The translations under genes were made by a program, and so were the position numbers. Below are positions 8,416 to 16,550 of a stretch of 40,707 bases of DNA, piece by piece. Source of the DNA: Xanthobacteraceae bacterium (GTDB lineage: Bacteria; Pseudomonadota; Alphaproteobacteria; Rhizobiales; Xanthobacteraceae); assembly GCA_020441545.1 (NCBI GenBank), contig JAGRLZ010000002.1, positions 1 to 40,707 of the forward strand, given 5' to 3'. The notes below the pieces were generated by a model. It did no database searches. It worked only from the letters and a program-made list of their open reading frames with translations, and was not told the DNA's origin. Position 1 is the first letter of the stretch. Every line of letters starts with the position of its first letter.

Positions 8416-8614
8416 CCGCGAAGCCTGCCAGCCTTCGCCTGCCCGGCTGCGCGCGCGCCGGCGCATTTTCAGCGCCAGTCCCTCTTTTGACCGGGTAACG
8501 GGCCACGCCGTTCCGTGGGCCGGAAATATCGTGGCGCCCGTCATCGGAACGATCCCGAGGCGACAGAGCCGCGGGGTCTTGTCGGGATGCGCGGCCGGGC
8601 CCGGCGCCAAGCAT

Positions 8615-8643
8615 CAAAAAACGGCGGGGCAAGAACCCCGCCG
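8615..8643 (-). terminator. Rho-independent terminator of the 8668-9264 gene
   Basis: Perfect 8-bp stem CGGCGGGG (8622-8629) / CCCCGCCG (8636-8643) with a 6-base loop. On the minus strand it is followed by a run of seven T (8621-8615). It sits 25 bases after the stop of the unknown protein gene at 8668. Confidence 0.92.
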
Positions 8644-8667
8644 CTCAGGCATTCGCGCAGGCGCCGA

Positions 8668-9264
8668 TCACATGCCGAGATCGAGCACGGTGGGAATCTG
8701 CTGCACCATCGGCAGCGTCGCCGCGCCGACGAGCATCGCGGCCAGGGTCATGAGCGTGCGGTTGTAGCGGCGCTTGCCGCGCATCTGGCTCGCGATCCAT
8801 TCGAGGACTTCGACATTGACGCCGACCGCCCGGGTGGGCGCCCAGTTCTCGATCGGCGTATCCGGCGACAGGGCGATGGCCCGCGGCGGCACCGGCAATC
8901 CGGAGGCGGCGGCGGCGTGGTGAACCACCGCCTTGGCCAGCAGGTCATCGAAGAGACCATTGTCGTCACGATCGGCGCCGGCGTCGTTGATCTCGAACAG
9001 CGCCTCGGCCTCGGCCCGGCTGATCGGTTCATCGGCCACCGCGGCCGCCGTCAGGATGCGGGCACACCAGGCGACATCGTCGGCATCAAGCGATCGTGAA
9101 AAATGAATCCGGCCACATGCGGTCGGTCCCTCGCCGGTGATGACGCCATCCCGGACAATCGCGAGCGCCCTGACGGCGGCATCGAGACTGGCAATGTCCG
9201 CGGTTTGCAGCGCGGACGACTGATCGGCAGGTGCGGCTTGAGCGAAAGACATGGACTTACTCAT
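8668..9264 (-). CDS. Unknown protein with EF-hand-like loop and C-terminal membrane segment
   Basis: A protein of 198 residues that I do not recognise. The N-terminal 25 residues are Ala/Ser-rich without a clear signal. Residues about 85-125 contain AEALFEINDAGADRDDNGLFDDLLAKAVVHHAAAASG, an acidic DxDxDDNG loop followed by a helix, resembling an EF-hand or TerB-like acidic turn. The C-terminus has one hydrophobic segment (LMTLAAMLVGAATLPMV) preceded by basic RGKRRYNRT, so a tail anchor in the inner membrane with the bulk in the cytoplasm is likely. It is monocistronic with its own strong terminator at 8615 and a CRP-like palindrome about 100 bases upstream. The reading frame itself is well supported; function is unknown. 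Confidence 0.75.
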   Translation of the reverse strand: MSKSMSFAQAAPADQSSALQTADIASLDAAVRALAIVRDGVITGEGPTACGRIHFSRSLDADDVAWCARILTAAAVADEPISRAEAEALFEINDAGADRDDNGLFDDLLAKAVVHHAAAASGLPVPPRAIALSPDTPIENWAPTRAVGVNVEVLEWIASQMRGKRRYNRTLMTLAAMLVGAATLPMVQQIPTVLDLGM

Positions 9265-9362
9265 TCTCTTGGAAGGCCCAGCAATTTCATGCGGGCGTGA
9301 ATCCTCGGTTAAGGAAGCGACAATCGAAACACGACTGTTTTAACCTGTGACCCGTTTGTCGC

Positions 9363-9378
9363 TGTGACGTGCATCACG
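9363..9378. promoter_or_regulatory. CRP-like palindrome TGTGA-N6-TCACG
   Basis: TGTGACGTGCATCACG matches the CRP consensus TGTGA-N6-TCACA at nine of ten half-site positions. Its centre (9370.5) is about 106 bases upstream of the leftward gene start at 9264. A CRP/FNR-family regulator could act here, but this is a single match. Confidence 0.35.
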
Positions 9379-9690
9379 GTTCAAGTCATCGCAGACCGTC
9401 CCGGCGGCGGTAGGGCGCGGCCACGGCAATATCGCGGCATCTTTGGATGCCGGCGTCCCGATTCCGGCAGCGCGCGTGCCCGCGCCGCGGGTTCGGATGC
9501 GAACCTCGGGAAGCAACGGCAGGCCGGGCACTTGTGCCTGGCACGGCAGCCGGGTCCGGTTCGGAAATCCGGCCCTAAGGACTCGCGGTCGCGACGCCCG
9601 CGAATGCCCGGACCATCACACTGCCGCCGTAGTCGTTAATTCGACGCACGGGTCGCGCACCGGCAGGAAAATCCCCAAACGGCGCGCGGC

Positions 9691-9714
9691 GAGAAAGGAT
9701 TTGTCCTTTTTCTC
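9691..9714. other. Imperfect hairpin before the peroxiredoxin gene
   Basis: GAGAAAGGA (9691-9699), loop TTTG, then TCCTTTTTCTC (9704-9714) form a stem with a two-T bulge. It is 80 bases before the peroxiredoxin ATG and upstream of the candidate -10, so it may be an operator or the end of an unseen small RNA. Confidence 0.35.
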
Positions 9715-9794
9715 AGAGCGGTTCCGTTCGACCTGTGCCGCGCCTATAAGGCGGCCATCCGCTCATACTTCACCAAATGACATGAGGTACCGAT

Positions 9795-10454
9795 ATGGCA
9801 TTGCCTATCAACGCGACTGCGCCCGACTTCGAGGCCGAAACCACCGAAGGGCAGATCAGCTTTCACAACTGGCTCGGCGACAACTGGGGCCTGCTGTTTT
9901 CTCACCCGAAGGATTTCACGCCGGTCTGCACCACCGAACTCGGCGCGGTCGCCCGGCTGAAGCCGGAATTCGACAAGCGCGGCGTCAAGCCGATCGGCCT
10001 CAGCGTCGATCCGATCGACCGGCACTCGCTGTGGGCCAAGGACATCGAGGAAACCCAGGGCCACGCTCCCAACTTCCCGATGATCGGCGATCCCGACCTG
10101 AAGGTGTCCAAGCTCTACGGCATGCTGCCCGCCGACGCCTCCGGCGACGCCGCCTCGCGTACGCCGAACGACAATGCGACGGTCCGCAACGTCTTCATCA
10201 TCGGCCCCGACAAGAAGATCAAGCTGGTGCTGGTCTATCCGATGTCCACCGGCCGGAACTTCCAGGAAATCCTGCGCGTGATCGACTCGCTGCAGCTCGG
10301 CGCCAAGCACCGCGTCTCCACGCCGGCCGACTGGCAACAGGGCGAGGACGTCATCCTCGGCGGCGCGATCAGCGACGACGAGGCGAAGCAGCTCTATCCG
10401 CAGGGCTGGAAGGCGCCGAAGCCGTATATCCGCATCGTGCCGCAGCCGAACTGA
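9795..10454 (+). CDS. 1-Cys peroxiredoxin (Prx6 type)
   Basis: A protein of 219 residues. It reduces hydrogen peroxide and organic or peroxynitrite peroxides in the cytosol. The peroxidatic motif FTPVCTTELG places the active cysteine at Cys45 with Arg in the downstream helix; no other cysteine exists in the chain, so it is a 1-Cys enzyme that needs an outside thiol. The long C-terminal domain (LVYPMSTGRNFQEILRVIDSLQ, then TPADWQQGEDVILGG and YPQGW) is the Prx6/AhpC-TSA C-terminal signature. It is transcribed alone and ends in a strong hairpin at 10490. The annotated start follows TGAGGTACCGAT, a good ribosome site. Confidence 0.95.
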   Translation: MALPINATAPDFEAETTEGQISFHNWLGDNWGLLFSHPKDFTPVCTTELGAVARLKPEFDKRGVKPIGLSVDPIDRHSLWAKDIEETQGHAPNFPMIGDPDLKVSKLYGMLPADASGDAASRTPNDNATVRNVFIIGPDKKIKLVLVYPMSTGRNFQEILRVIDSLQLGAKHRVSTPADWQQGEDVILGGAISDDEAKQLYPQGWKAPKPYIRIVPQPN

Positions 10455-10489
10455 GTCGGCTTGCCGAGCAAGGCGTGAAAATATCTCGT

Positions 10490-10521
10490 GAAAAAGGGGA
10501 TGCCTTGGCATCCCCTTTTTC
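10490..10521 (+). terminator. Terminator of the peroxiredoxin gene
   Basis: A perfect 15-bp inverted repeat with a two-base loop: GAAAAAGGGGATGCC at 10490-10504 and its complement at 10507-10521. The stem ends in T5 on the plus strand and, because A5 leads it, could also stop transcription on the minus strand. Confidence 0.93.
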
Positions 10522-10649
10522 ATTTGGACGGCGCGACCCCATATGCCGGACCACATGCCGGCAATGGCCGGCCATCGCCACCGCATGAAGCGATCCACAA
10601 ATCGCCGGTGGCGCGAACCGGAACGCCGTTCGGATGTTAATGGATAGCG

Positions 10650-12107
10650 ATGGCTCCCTCCTCTCGTCCCTGCATCGTCTGGTTTCGCGACGACCTTCGT
10701 CTTTCCGATAACCCGGCCCTTCACTTCGCCGCGACGCGCGGCACGCCGACCATCTGCGTCTACGTCTTCGACGAGGAGAGCGCCCCGCTTCGCGCGCCGT
10801 CATGGCGGCCGCTCGGCGGCGCGGCCCGCTGGTGGCTCGCGCAGTCGCTCCGCTGCCTGCAATCCGACCTTGCCGGACGCGGCGCCACGCTGTTGCTGCG
10901 CAAGGGACCGGCCGCTGCGGTGATCGCGCGGCTTGCCGAGGATGTCGGCGCGGACACCGTCACCTGGAACGATATCGCGATGCAGCCGCACCGGCGGATC
11001 GGCAACGACCTGGTCGGCGCGCTCGACCGCCTCGGCATTCCGTCGCGGATTTTCCCCGGCGACCTGCTGGCGGCCCCGGAGTCGATCCGCAACAAGGACG
11101 GACGAGCCCTGCGCGTTTTTACCCCGTTCTGGAAACGCCTGCTGGCGACGGCGCCCGCCGCGCCCCTGCCCGCCCCCGCCGCGTTGCTGCCGGCCGATGT
11201 GCCCGATGGCGGCAGGCTGGAGGACCGGCACCTGGAGCCGACCCATCCCGACTGGGCGGGCGGCTTGCGGGAGACCTGGACGCCCGGCGAAGCCTCGGCG
11301 CAGGCGATGCTGGCCGGCTTTCTCGATACCCGCATCCACGGCTATGCCGACAACCGCGACCGCCCCGACCTCGACGGCACCTCGCGCCTGTCGCCGCATC
11401 TCGGATTTGGCGAGATCGGTCCGCGCCAGGTCTGGCACGCAGCGCACTTCGCGGCCCATCGGCGGCCCGAGATAGCACGGGACATCGACAAATTCCTGAG
11501 CGAGCTCGGCTGGCGCGAATTCTGCCGCCATCTCCTGCTCGACGAACCGGAGATCGCGGCACGCAACCTGCAATCGTCGTTCGACGGCTTCCCCTGGCGC
11601 GACGACCAAGCCGCGCTGCGGCAATGGCAAAGCGGCCTGACAGGCTATCCCATCGTCGATGCCGGGATGCGCCAGCTTTGGCATACCGGCACCATGCATA
11701 ATCGCGTCCGCATGGTGGCGGCGTCCTTCCTGGTCAAGCACCTGCTGATCGACTGGCGTGACGGCGAGAGCTGGTTCTGGGATACGCTGGTGGATGCGGA
11801 CCCCGGCAGCAATCCGGCGAACTGGCAATGGGTCGCGGGCTCGGGCGCGGACGCCGCGCCCTACTTCCGCATCTTCAATCCGATCCTGCAGGGCGAGACA
11901 TTCGATCCCGATGGCGATTATGTCAGGCGCTGGGTGCCGGAGCTGGCCGGGCTTCCCGCCAGGCTGATCCATCAACCCTGGACCGCGACGCCGGTCGAAC
12001 TGGCCGGCGCAGGCGTGGTGCTGGGCAAGACCTATCCCGAGCCGATCGTCGCCCACAAACGAGCGCGCGGGCGCGCGCTCGCGGCCTACGCGAAGACGCG
12101 CGAATAG
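10650..12107 (+). CDS. phrB: Deoxyribodipyrimidine photolyase (class I CPD photolyase)
   Basis: A protein of 485 residues. It repairs UV-induced cyclobutane pyrimidine dimers using light, FAD and an antenna pigment. The N-terminal antenna domain (about 1-135) begins IVWFRDDLRLSDNPAL; the FAD-binding catalytic domain (about 200-475) contains GTSRLSPHLGFGEIGPRQVW, ELGWREFCRHLL, DAGMRQLWHTGTMHNRVRM, the SFLVKHLLIDWRDGESWFWDTLVDAD stretch, and NPANWQWVAGSGADAAPYFRIFNP, a hallmark of class I CPD photolyases. Length is normal. It is transcribed alone, after the peroxiredoxin terminator, and meets the DMT transporter gene tail to tail with a 3-base gap. Confidence 0.96.
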   Translation: MAPSSRPCIVWFRDDLRLSDNPALHFAATRGTPTICVYVFDEESAPLRAPSWRPLGGAARWWLAQSLRCLQSDLAGRGATLLLRKGPAAAVIARLAEDVGADTVTWNDIAMQPHRRIGNDLVGALDRLGIPSRIFPGDLLAAPESIRNKDGRALRVFTPFWKRLLATAPAAPLPAPAALLPADVPDGGRLEDRHLEPTHPDWAGGLRETWTPGEASAQAMLAGFLDTRIHGYADNRDRPDLDGTSRLSPHLGFGEIGPRQVWHAAHFAAHRRPEIARDIDKFLSELGWREFCRHLLLDEPEIAARNLQSSFDGFPWRDDQAALRQWQSGLTGYPIVDAGMRQLWHTGTMHNRVRMVAASFLVKHLLIDWRDGESWFWDTLVDADPGSNPANWQWVAGSGADAAPYFRIFNPILQGETFDPDGDYVRRWVPELAGLPARLIHQPWTATPVELAGAGVVLGKTYPEPIVAHKRARGRALAAYAKTRE

Positions 12108-12110
12108 CCG

Positions 12111-12980
12111 TTACCTGCGGTTCACCAGCAGCACCGCCATCGCGCACACGGCGATGCCGAAGATCGACAGCAGGTCGAGCCTCTCGCCGAACAGCACAAA
12201 GGCCATGAGGGCTGTGACCGCCGGCACGAGGTAGAAGAAGCTCGCAACCTGCGTCGCCCCGCGATGGCGGATCAGCCAGTACAGCACGCCAATCGAACCG
12301 ATCGACAGCACGACCGCAAGCCACGCCACCGCGAGAACGAATTCGAGCGACCAGTCGACGCTGCCGTCTTCGAACAGCAGCGAGCCGATGGCGAAGAACA
12401 CCACCACCGCGATGTACTGCACCAGATTGCCGGAGCGCCAATCGATGTTGCCGCAGAACCGTTTCTGGTACAGCGCGCCGAGGGTGATGCTGACCAGCGA
12501 AACGCCGGAGGCGAGCCAGCCCCAGCCGACCTCCCCGGTCATCGGGCGGCCGTGCAGGATCAGGACCACGCCGACCAGGCCGAGCCCCAGCCCGATCCAT
12601 TGCGGCCATGTGACGCGCTCGCCGAGCCAGCGATTGGCGATCGTCGATGTCAGGATCGGCTGCAATCCCGGAATCAGGGCGGACAGCCCGACCGGCACCG
12701 AATGCGCGATCGCCACCGCCGTGCCGCCGAGATAGAATCCGTGAACCAGGATCGCGGCGACGATGCTGTGGCCGATGCCCGGAAGCGACGGCCATTTCGG
12801 CCGCCAGATCGCGACGATCAGCGCCATCAGCACGACCACCACCGCCATCCGGATCGCCAGATAGGTCAGTGGCGCGGCACCGCTCAGCGCGTATTTCGTG
12901 CCGATGAAGCCGGTGCTCCACAACAGGACGAAGACCGCAGGCGCGGACCGCGACGCCAGATTTTCCAGATCACGATTCAT
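12111..12980 (-). CDS. DMT-superfamily (EamA) transporter
   Basis: A protein of 289 residues from the ATG at 12980; a longer in-frame extension to 13265 would antisense the next gene and lacks transporter character. Two EamA repeats give about ten membrane helices: APAVFVLLWSTGFIGTKYALSGAAPLTYLAIRM opens repeat 1, and the second half contains GALYQKRFCGNIDW and GATQVASFFYLVPAVTALMAFVLFGE, the typical second EamA box. Such proteins export amino acids or other small metabolites from the cytosol; the substrate is not predictable. It is divergent from the formaldehyde dehydrogenase gene, with about 110 bases between starts. Confidence 0.93.
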   Translation of the reverse strand: MNRDLENLASRSAPAVFVLLWSTGFIGTKYALSGAAPLTYLAIRMAVVVVLMALIVAIWRPKWPSLPGIGHSIVAAILVHGFYLGGTAVAIAHSVPVGLSALIPGLQPILTSTIANRWLGERVTWPQWIGLGLGLVGVVLILHGRPMTGEVGWGWLASGVSLVSITLGALYQKRFCGNIDWRSGNLVQYIAVVVFFAIGSLLFEDGSVDWSLEFVLAVAWLAVVLSIGSIGVLYWLIRHRGATQVASFFYLVPAVTALMAFVLFGERLDLLSIFGIAVCAMAVLLVNRR

Positions 12981-13089
12981 TTGCCGCTCTGACTGCCCGA
13001 TCCTATGGTAAGCGGCAAGGCGCGTTTGCGCGGGGTGGCTCGCGCGCCAAAACATATCGTTGCCTGAAATACACCAGTGGGAAACAGAC

Positions 13090-14217
13090 ATGGATGTTCG
13101 TGCTGCCGTCGCCGTCGCCGCGGGAAAGCCTCTCGAGATCACCACCGTGCAGCTCGAAGGGCCGCGCGAAGGCGAGGTGATGGTCGAGATCAAGGCGACC
13201 GGCGTCTGCCATACCGATGAATTCACTCTGTCCGGCGCCGATCCCGAGGGCCTGTTTCCGGCCATTCTCGGCCATGAAGGCGCGGGCGTCGTGGTCGAGG
13301 TCGGCCCCGGCGTGACCAGCCTCAGGAAGGGCGATCACGTCATTCCGCTTTACACGCCGGAATGCCGGCAGTGTCCGTCCTGCCTGTCGCGCAAGACCAA
13401 TCTCTGCACCGCGATCCGCGCCACGCAAGGCCAGGGCCTGATGCCGGACGGCACCTCCCGCTTCTCGCTCGGCGGCAAGCCGATCCACCACTACATGGGC
13501 ACATCGACCTTCGCGAACTACACCGTGCTGCCCGAGATCGCGGTGGCGAAGATCCGCGAGGACGCGCCGTTCGACAAGGTCTGCTACATCGGCTGCGGCG
13601 TCACCACCGGCATCGGCGCGGTCATCAACACCGCCAAGGTCGAGCCCGGCGCCAAGGCGATCGTGTTCGGTCTCGGCGGCATCGGGCTGAACGTGCTGCA
13701 GGGCCTGCGGCTTGCCGGCGCCGACATGATTATCGGCGTCGATATCAACAACGACCGCAAGGCATGGGGTGAACGCTTCGGCATGACCCACTTTGTCAAT
13801 CCGAAGGAGGTCGGCAAGGATATCGTCCCCTACCTGGTCGACCTGACCAAAAGCGGCGCGGACCAGATCGGCGGCGCCGACTACACCTTCGACTGCACCG
13901 GCAACGTCACCGTGATGCGGCAGGCGCTGGAAGCCTGCCACCGCGGCTGGGGCCAGTCGATCGTGATCGGCGTCGCGCCCGCCGGCGCCGAGATCGCGAC
14001 GCGGCCGTTCCAGCTCGTCACCGGGCGGGTGTGGAAGGGCACCGCCTTCGGCGGCGCGCGCGGCCGCACCGACGTGCCGAAGATCGTCGACTGGTACATG
14101 CAGGGCAAGATCGAGATCGACCCGATGATTACCCACATCATGCCGCTCACCGACATCAACAAGGCGTTCGAGCTGATGCACAAGGGCGAATCGATCCGAA
14201 GCGTGGTGACGTTCTGA
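13090..14217 (+). CDS. frmA: S-(hydroxymethyl)glutathione dehydrogenase / class III alcohol dehydrogenase
   Basis: A protein of 375 residues starting at the ATG at 13090 ([17 protein letters not shown]); ten upstream codons to 13060 are not typical of the family. It oxidises the glutathione adduct of formaldehyde with NAD in the cytosol and can reduce S-nitrosoglutathione. Catalytic zinc ligands are Cys40 (GVCHTDEF) and His62-Glu63 (LGHEGAG); the structural zinc is held by Cys92, Cys95, Cys98 and Cys106. [21 protein letters not shown] and [13 protein letters not shown] (NAD-binding) are class III signatures. No S-formylglutathione hydrolase or frmR-type regulator is next to it. It is followed by a palindromic repeat that may also end transcription. 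Confidence 0.96.
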   Translation: MDVRAAVAVAAGKPLEITTVQLEGPREGEVMVEIKATGVCHTDEFTLSGADPEGLFPAILGHEGAGVVVEVGPGVTSLRKGDHVIPLYTPECRQCPSCLSRKTNLCTAIRATQGQGLMPDGTSRFSLGGKPIHHYMGTSTFANYTVLPEIAVAKIREDAPFDKVCYIGCGVTTGIGAVINTAKVEPGAKAIVFGLGGIGLNVLQGLRLAGADMIIGVDINNDRKAWGERFGMTHFVNPKEVGKDIVPYLVDLTKSGADQIGGADYTFDCTGNVTVMRQALEACHRGWGQSIVIGVAPAGAEIATRPFQLVTGRVWKGTAFGGARGRTDVPKIVDWYMQGKIEIDPMITHIMPLTDINKAFELMHKGESIRSVVTF

Positions 14218-14251
14218 GGGGGGACAGCGCCCGCGATACGATGACTTAGAA

Positions 14252-14290
14252 CATGATCCCGAAAACCGGCTTCCGCCTTTCGGGATCATG
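14252..14290. repeat. Palindromic intergenic repeat, copy A
   Basis: Perfect 13-bp inverted repeat CATGATCCCGAAA (14252-14264) / TTTCGGGATCATG (14278-14290) around ACCGGCTTCCGCC. It lies between two convergent genes and may act as a bidirectional terminator although it lacks a T run. Related cores are at 16485-16512 and 40606-40640. I recognise the pattern as a common Bradyrhizobium-group repeat. Confidence 0.88.
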
Positions 14291-14303
14291 CCCTCGCGGC
14301 GCA

Positions 14304-15059
14304 TCAGGTCTTGTCCGGCCTTGTCAGCTCGGCAAGCCGCCGCCACTTCGCCTCGGTGGAGTGGCGGTTGTATCGCGCCACCTGCCAGCCGGTCGCGCCA
14401 TCGAGGATGCCGGCGCGCAGGACCAGCGTTTTGACGAACGCGCTCCAGCCGTGCAGGGCGGCGCGCAGGCGTGAACCGCGGCGACCGCGTGCCGCCATCT
14501 GCTGCGCGGCGGCCTGTGAATAGCGCCTGATCTTGTCCTCGGCCTCAGCCCACGACTCGATGGAGTCATGGTCGATCGGCCGCTTGAGCCGCGCGACACG
14601 GCCATCGACGATCAGCCGCTCATGCACGAGATCGTCGGAGAAGCGCGCCCGGCCGCGGCGGAACAGGCGGCAGACATAATCCGGCGACCAGCCACAATGC
14701 CTGACCACCTGTCCGCAAAAACGGGAACGGCGCGGCAGTTCGTAGGCATCCGCGTCGCCACGCGCGATCGCCGCACGGACCTCGGAGGCGGCCTCGGTCT
14801 CCAGCCACTCATCGGCATCGAGCGAAAGCACCCAGTCGCTTTCAGCCAGCGCCAGTGCGCGATTCTTCTGCGCGCCAAAACCCGGCCAGTCCACCGTGGT
14901 CACCACCCGCGCGCCGCAGGCTTCCGCCACTTTGACGGTATCGTCGGTGCTGCCGCTGTCGACGACGACAAGCGCATCGGCAAACGCAACCGAGCGCAAG
15001 CAGCGCTCGATCATCGCCTCCTCGTTCTTGGTAATGACGATGACGGTCAAACTCGGCAA
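14304..15059 (-). CDS. Family 2 glycosyltransferase (WaaE/KdtX-like, LPS core)
   Basis: A protein of 251 residues with a GT-A fold: MPSLTVIVITKNEEAMIERCLRSV at the start, VVVDSGSTDDT, and the metal-binding LSLDADEWL near residues 78-86. The later ELPRRSRFCGQVVRHCGWSPDYVCRLFRRG and VHERL segments match the WaaE/KdtX-type glycosyltransferases that add glucose or heptose-linked sugars to the lipopolysaccharide inner core at the inner membrane. The start is a TTG at 15059 with no clear ribosome site; a second TTG three codons in is possible, and no ATG fits. The C-terminal helix-rich part (KWRRLAELTRPDKT) may be membrane-associated. Confidence 0.88.
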   Translation of the reverse strand: MPSLTVIVITKNEEAMIERCLRSVAFADALVVVDSGSTDDTVKVAEACGARVVTTVDWPGFGAQKNRALALAESDWVLSLDADEWLETEAASEVRAAIARGDADAYELPRRSRFCGQVVRHCGWSPDYVCRLFRRGRARFSDDLVHERLIVDGRVARLKRPIDHDSIESWAEAEDKIRRYSQAAAQQMAARGRRGSRLRAALHGWSAFVKTLVLRAGILDGATGWQVARYNRHSTEAKWRRLAELTRPDKT

Positions 15060-15138
15060 GGCGACACCCGGCGCGATCCAAACATGCGCGAATACCTGTA
15101 GCAGCCGCCGCGCGGCCGGCGCAATCGCCCTGCCCGGC

Positions 15139-15585
15139 TCAAAAATCCTCCGGGCACGGATCGACGATCTTCCACAGCTCCGGCCCGTTCCTGATCTTCT
15201 TCATCTGCGGCGTCAGGCCGCCATGGCGGCGGATCCAGTCCTTCACCGAGTTCGGATAATAGGACATCAGGTCCGACGTCCCCTCCGGGCTGGCAACCTT
15301 GATGCCGAAGGTGAATGCCTTGTCGTAATAGGCCTGGTGGAAGCCGAGGCTGGCGCGCGGCGTGACGCAGATCCTGTTCATCGGCACGATCCCGAACACC
15401 ATCGTGCAGGCGGAGTTGCAGATGCCGTCGATGATGACGCGCTCGTGGCGGGCGCGAATCCGCTCGTACTTCGCCTTGTATTCCGTGACATAGCCGCCGT
15501 GATCGCGGGTGATGCGCAAATCCGCCCGCGCAGGCGTCGCGGCGACCAGAACGAGCAGCGGGAGAAGAAATCGGGTCATGCGCAT
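15139..15585 (-). CDS. Periplasmic ClpP/crotonase-like protein (COG3904 type)
   Basis: A protein of about 148 residues from the ATG at 15585 (a second ATG two codons later at 15579 is equally possible); a longer frame to 15651 adds arginine-rich sequence before the signal peptide. The signal is MTRFLLPLLVLVAATPARA. The mature part contains HERVIIDGICNSACTMVFGIVP and RICVTPRASLGFHQAYYD, matching the ClpP/crotonase-like COG3904 family in which the SAC serine sits where a protease nucleophile would. Mature length (about 130) is short for the fold. It may be a periplasmic peptidase or a non-catalytic relative. Two cysteines in GICNSACT could form a disulfide. Function is unknown. Confidence 0.78.
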   Translation of the reverse strand: MRMTRFLLPLLVLVAATPARADLRITRDHGGYVTEYKAKYERIRARHERVIIDGICNSACTMVFGIVPMNRICVTPRASLGFHQAYYDKAFTFGIKVASPEGTSDLMSYYPNSVKDWIRRHGGLTPQMKKIRNGPELWKIVDPCPEDF

Positions 15586-15868
15586 AGGGCAATCGAGAAC
15601 CGGAACCAGCCTGCCGGTGCGCGACCGACGACATATCGGCGATGGCACCAAGCAACAGGATTCTGGCCAGACTGTGTTTGGAATCCGTTAAGCATCGCCG
15701 CAACCGGCAGAATGGAAAGACACCCGAAGCTACAAACCGTGAACAAGGCAACCGGCCTCGTCGATGCTCGATCCGCCGTTCACCGCAGGTTCATCTGCGT
15801 TCTTTTCGAATGGTCCACCGCAACCGATCGCCTTTGCCGGCGTTTCCATTCACGACAGGAGGGTTTTC

Positions 15869-16156
15869 ATGAAACTGAAAGCAGCACTGATCGCCCTGGC
15901 GGCTGCCGGTGGGCTGGCCTTGAGCGCCGGCGCCGCATCTGCCGCGATGCCAAACGGATTGCCGAGCGCCAACCAGGCGTCGAACGTGGACCAGATCCGC
16001 TACGTCTGTAACGCCTGGGGCCGTTGCTGGTGGCGCCCGAACTATCGCCGCTACTACGGACCGCCGCGCTATTACGGACCGCCCCGCTATTACGGACCGC
16101 GATTCTACGGCCCCGGTTGGCACGGCCGCCACAGGCATCATCGCCATCGCTGGTGA
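15869..16156 (+). CDS. Small secreted Tyr/Gly/Pro/His-rich protein
   Basis: A protein of 95 residues. The start ATG at 15869 is set by a perfect AGGAGG six bases upstream. A signal peptide (MKLKAALIALAAAGGLALSAGAASA) is followed by NVDQIRYVCNAWGRCWWRPN, then three YYGPPR-type repeats and a basic His-rich tail (HGRHRHHRHRW). Two cysteines are five apart and could pair. Similar short Tyr-Gly-Pro proteins are common in rhizobia and usually hypothetical; the repeats suggest a surface or cell-wall role, and the His tail could bind metal. It has its own terminator. Confidence 0.82.
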   Translation: MKLKAALIALAAAGGLALSAGAASAAMPNGLPSANQASNVDQIRYVCNAWGRCWWRPNYRRYYGPPRYYGPPRYYGPRFYGPGWHGRHRHHRHRW

Positions 16157-16182
16157 GCTGCGGCAACTCGCTCACCACTGAA

Positions 16183-16209
16183 AGAGGGCCCCCTGCGGCC
16201 CTCTTTTTT
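16183..16209 (+). terminator. Terminator of the small secreted protein gene
   Basis: Perfect 8-bp stem AGAGGGCC (16183-16190) / GGCCCTCT (16197-16204), loop CCCTGC, then a run of T to 16209. Confidence 0.92.
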
Positions 16210-16305
16210 GTGCGGCGAACTCGCCGCCCTGACTTCGCCATCCCGAACGTTTCCCTGCCGGGAGTGGCGCAACCGGCCGATGTCTGATAAGCGAACCCAC
16301 CCCGC

Positions 16306-16382
16306 GCGCTCGTAGCTCAGCTGGATAGAGCATCGGATTTCGATTCCGAGGGTCGGAGGTTCGAATCCTTCCGAGCGCGCCA
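16306..16382 (+). tRNA. tRNA-Arg, anticodon TCG
   Basis: A 77-base tRNA. Acceptor arms GCGCTCG (16306-16312) and CGAGCGC (16372-16378) pair fully, with discriminator G and an encoded CCA. The anticodon arm TCGGA-TTTCGAT-TCCGA gives TCG, which reads CGA. D-arm GCTC...GAGC and T-arm GGTTCGAATCC are standard. Confidence 0.97.
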
Positions 16383-16430
16383 TTTCCCTTCACCGGAGAA
16401 GATTCGAACCTGGCGGTTGCCGCGGGTCTG

Positions 16431-16512
16431 ATCCGCTTACGTTGAAGCAGACCCGCCGTTCATCTTTCTGTTTGACCATGATCTTTTTGCAAAAGCCGGC
16501 TTCCCCGTTTCG
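16431..16512. repeat. Intergenic repeat, copy B
   Basis: This 82-base stretch aligns along its whole length with copy C at 40560-40640. Shared landmarks, in order, are ATCC.CTT.CGTTGAA.CAG, ACCCGCCG, ATCTT, CGTTT/TGTTTG and AAAGCCGG.TTCC.CGTTTCGG. The last part is the core also present in copy A. Confidence 0.82.
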
Positions 16513-16550
16513 GAATGGCGCTCCAGCAGGATGCTGAAAAAGCCCCAGCA

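Larger units (their letters stand above)
8172..8667. other. 496-bp non-coding stretch: pccA promoter side, 12-bp tandem repeat, terminator
   Basis: It lies between pccA, reading leftward from 8171, and a leftward gene that ends at 8668. It therefore must hold the pccA promoter, though I see no convincing -35/-10 pair. It holds the tandem repeat at 8368-8415 and the terminator at 8615-8643. Open frames through it are driven by the repeat and have no ribosome site or family likeness. Confidence 0.6.
9265..9794. other. 530-bp divergent intergenic region before the peroxiredoxin gene
   Basis: It separates the leftward unknown gene (9264) from the rightward peroxiredoxin gene (9795). It holds a CRP/FNR-family-like palindrome (9363-9378), a hairpin (9691-9714), and a possible -10 CTATAA-type box near 9744-9750 for the peroxiredoxin. 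The peroxiredoxin has a good ribosome site, TGAGG, about 9 bases before its ATG. No convincing gene is seen inside. Confidence 0.55.

Noticed and set aside
8348-8767. Plus-strand open frame through the 12-bp repeats
   Set aside because: Repeat-driven frame that runs antisense into the unknown gene; no start signal.
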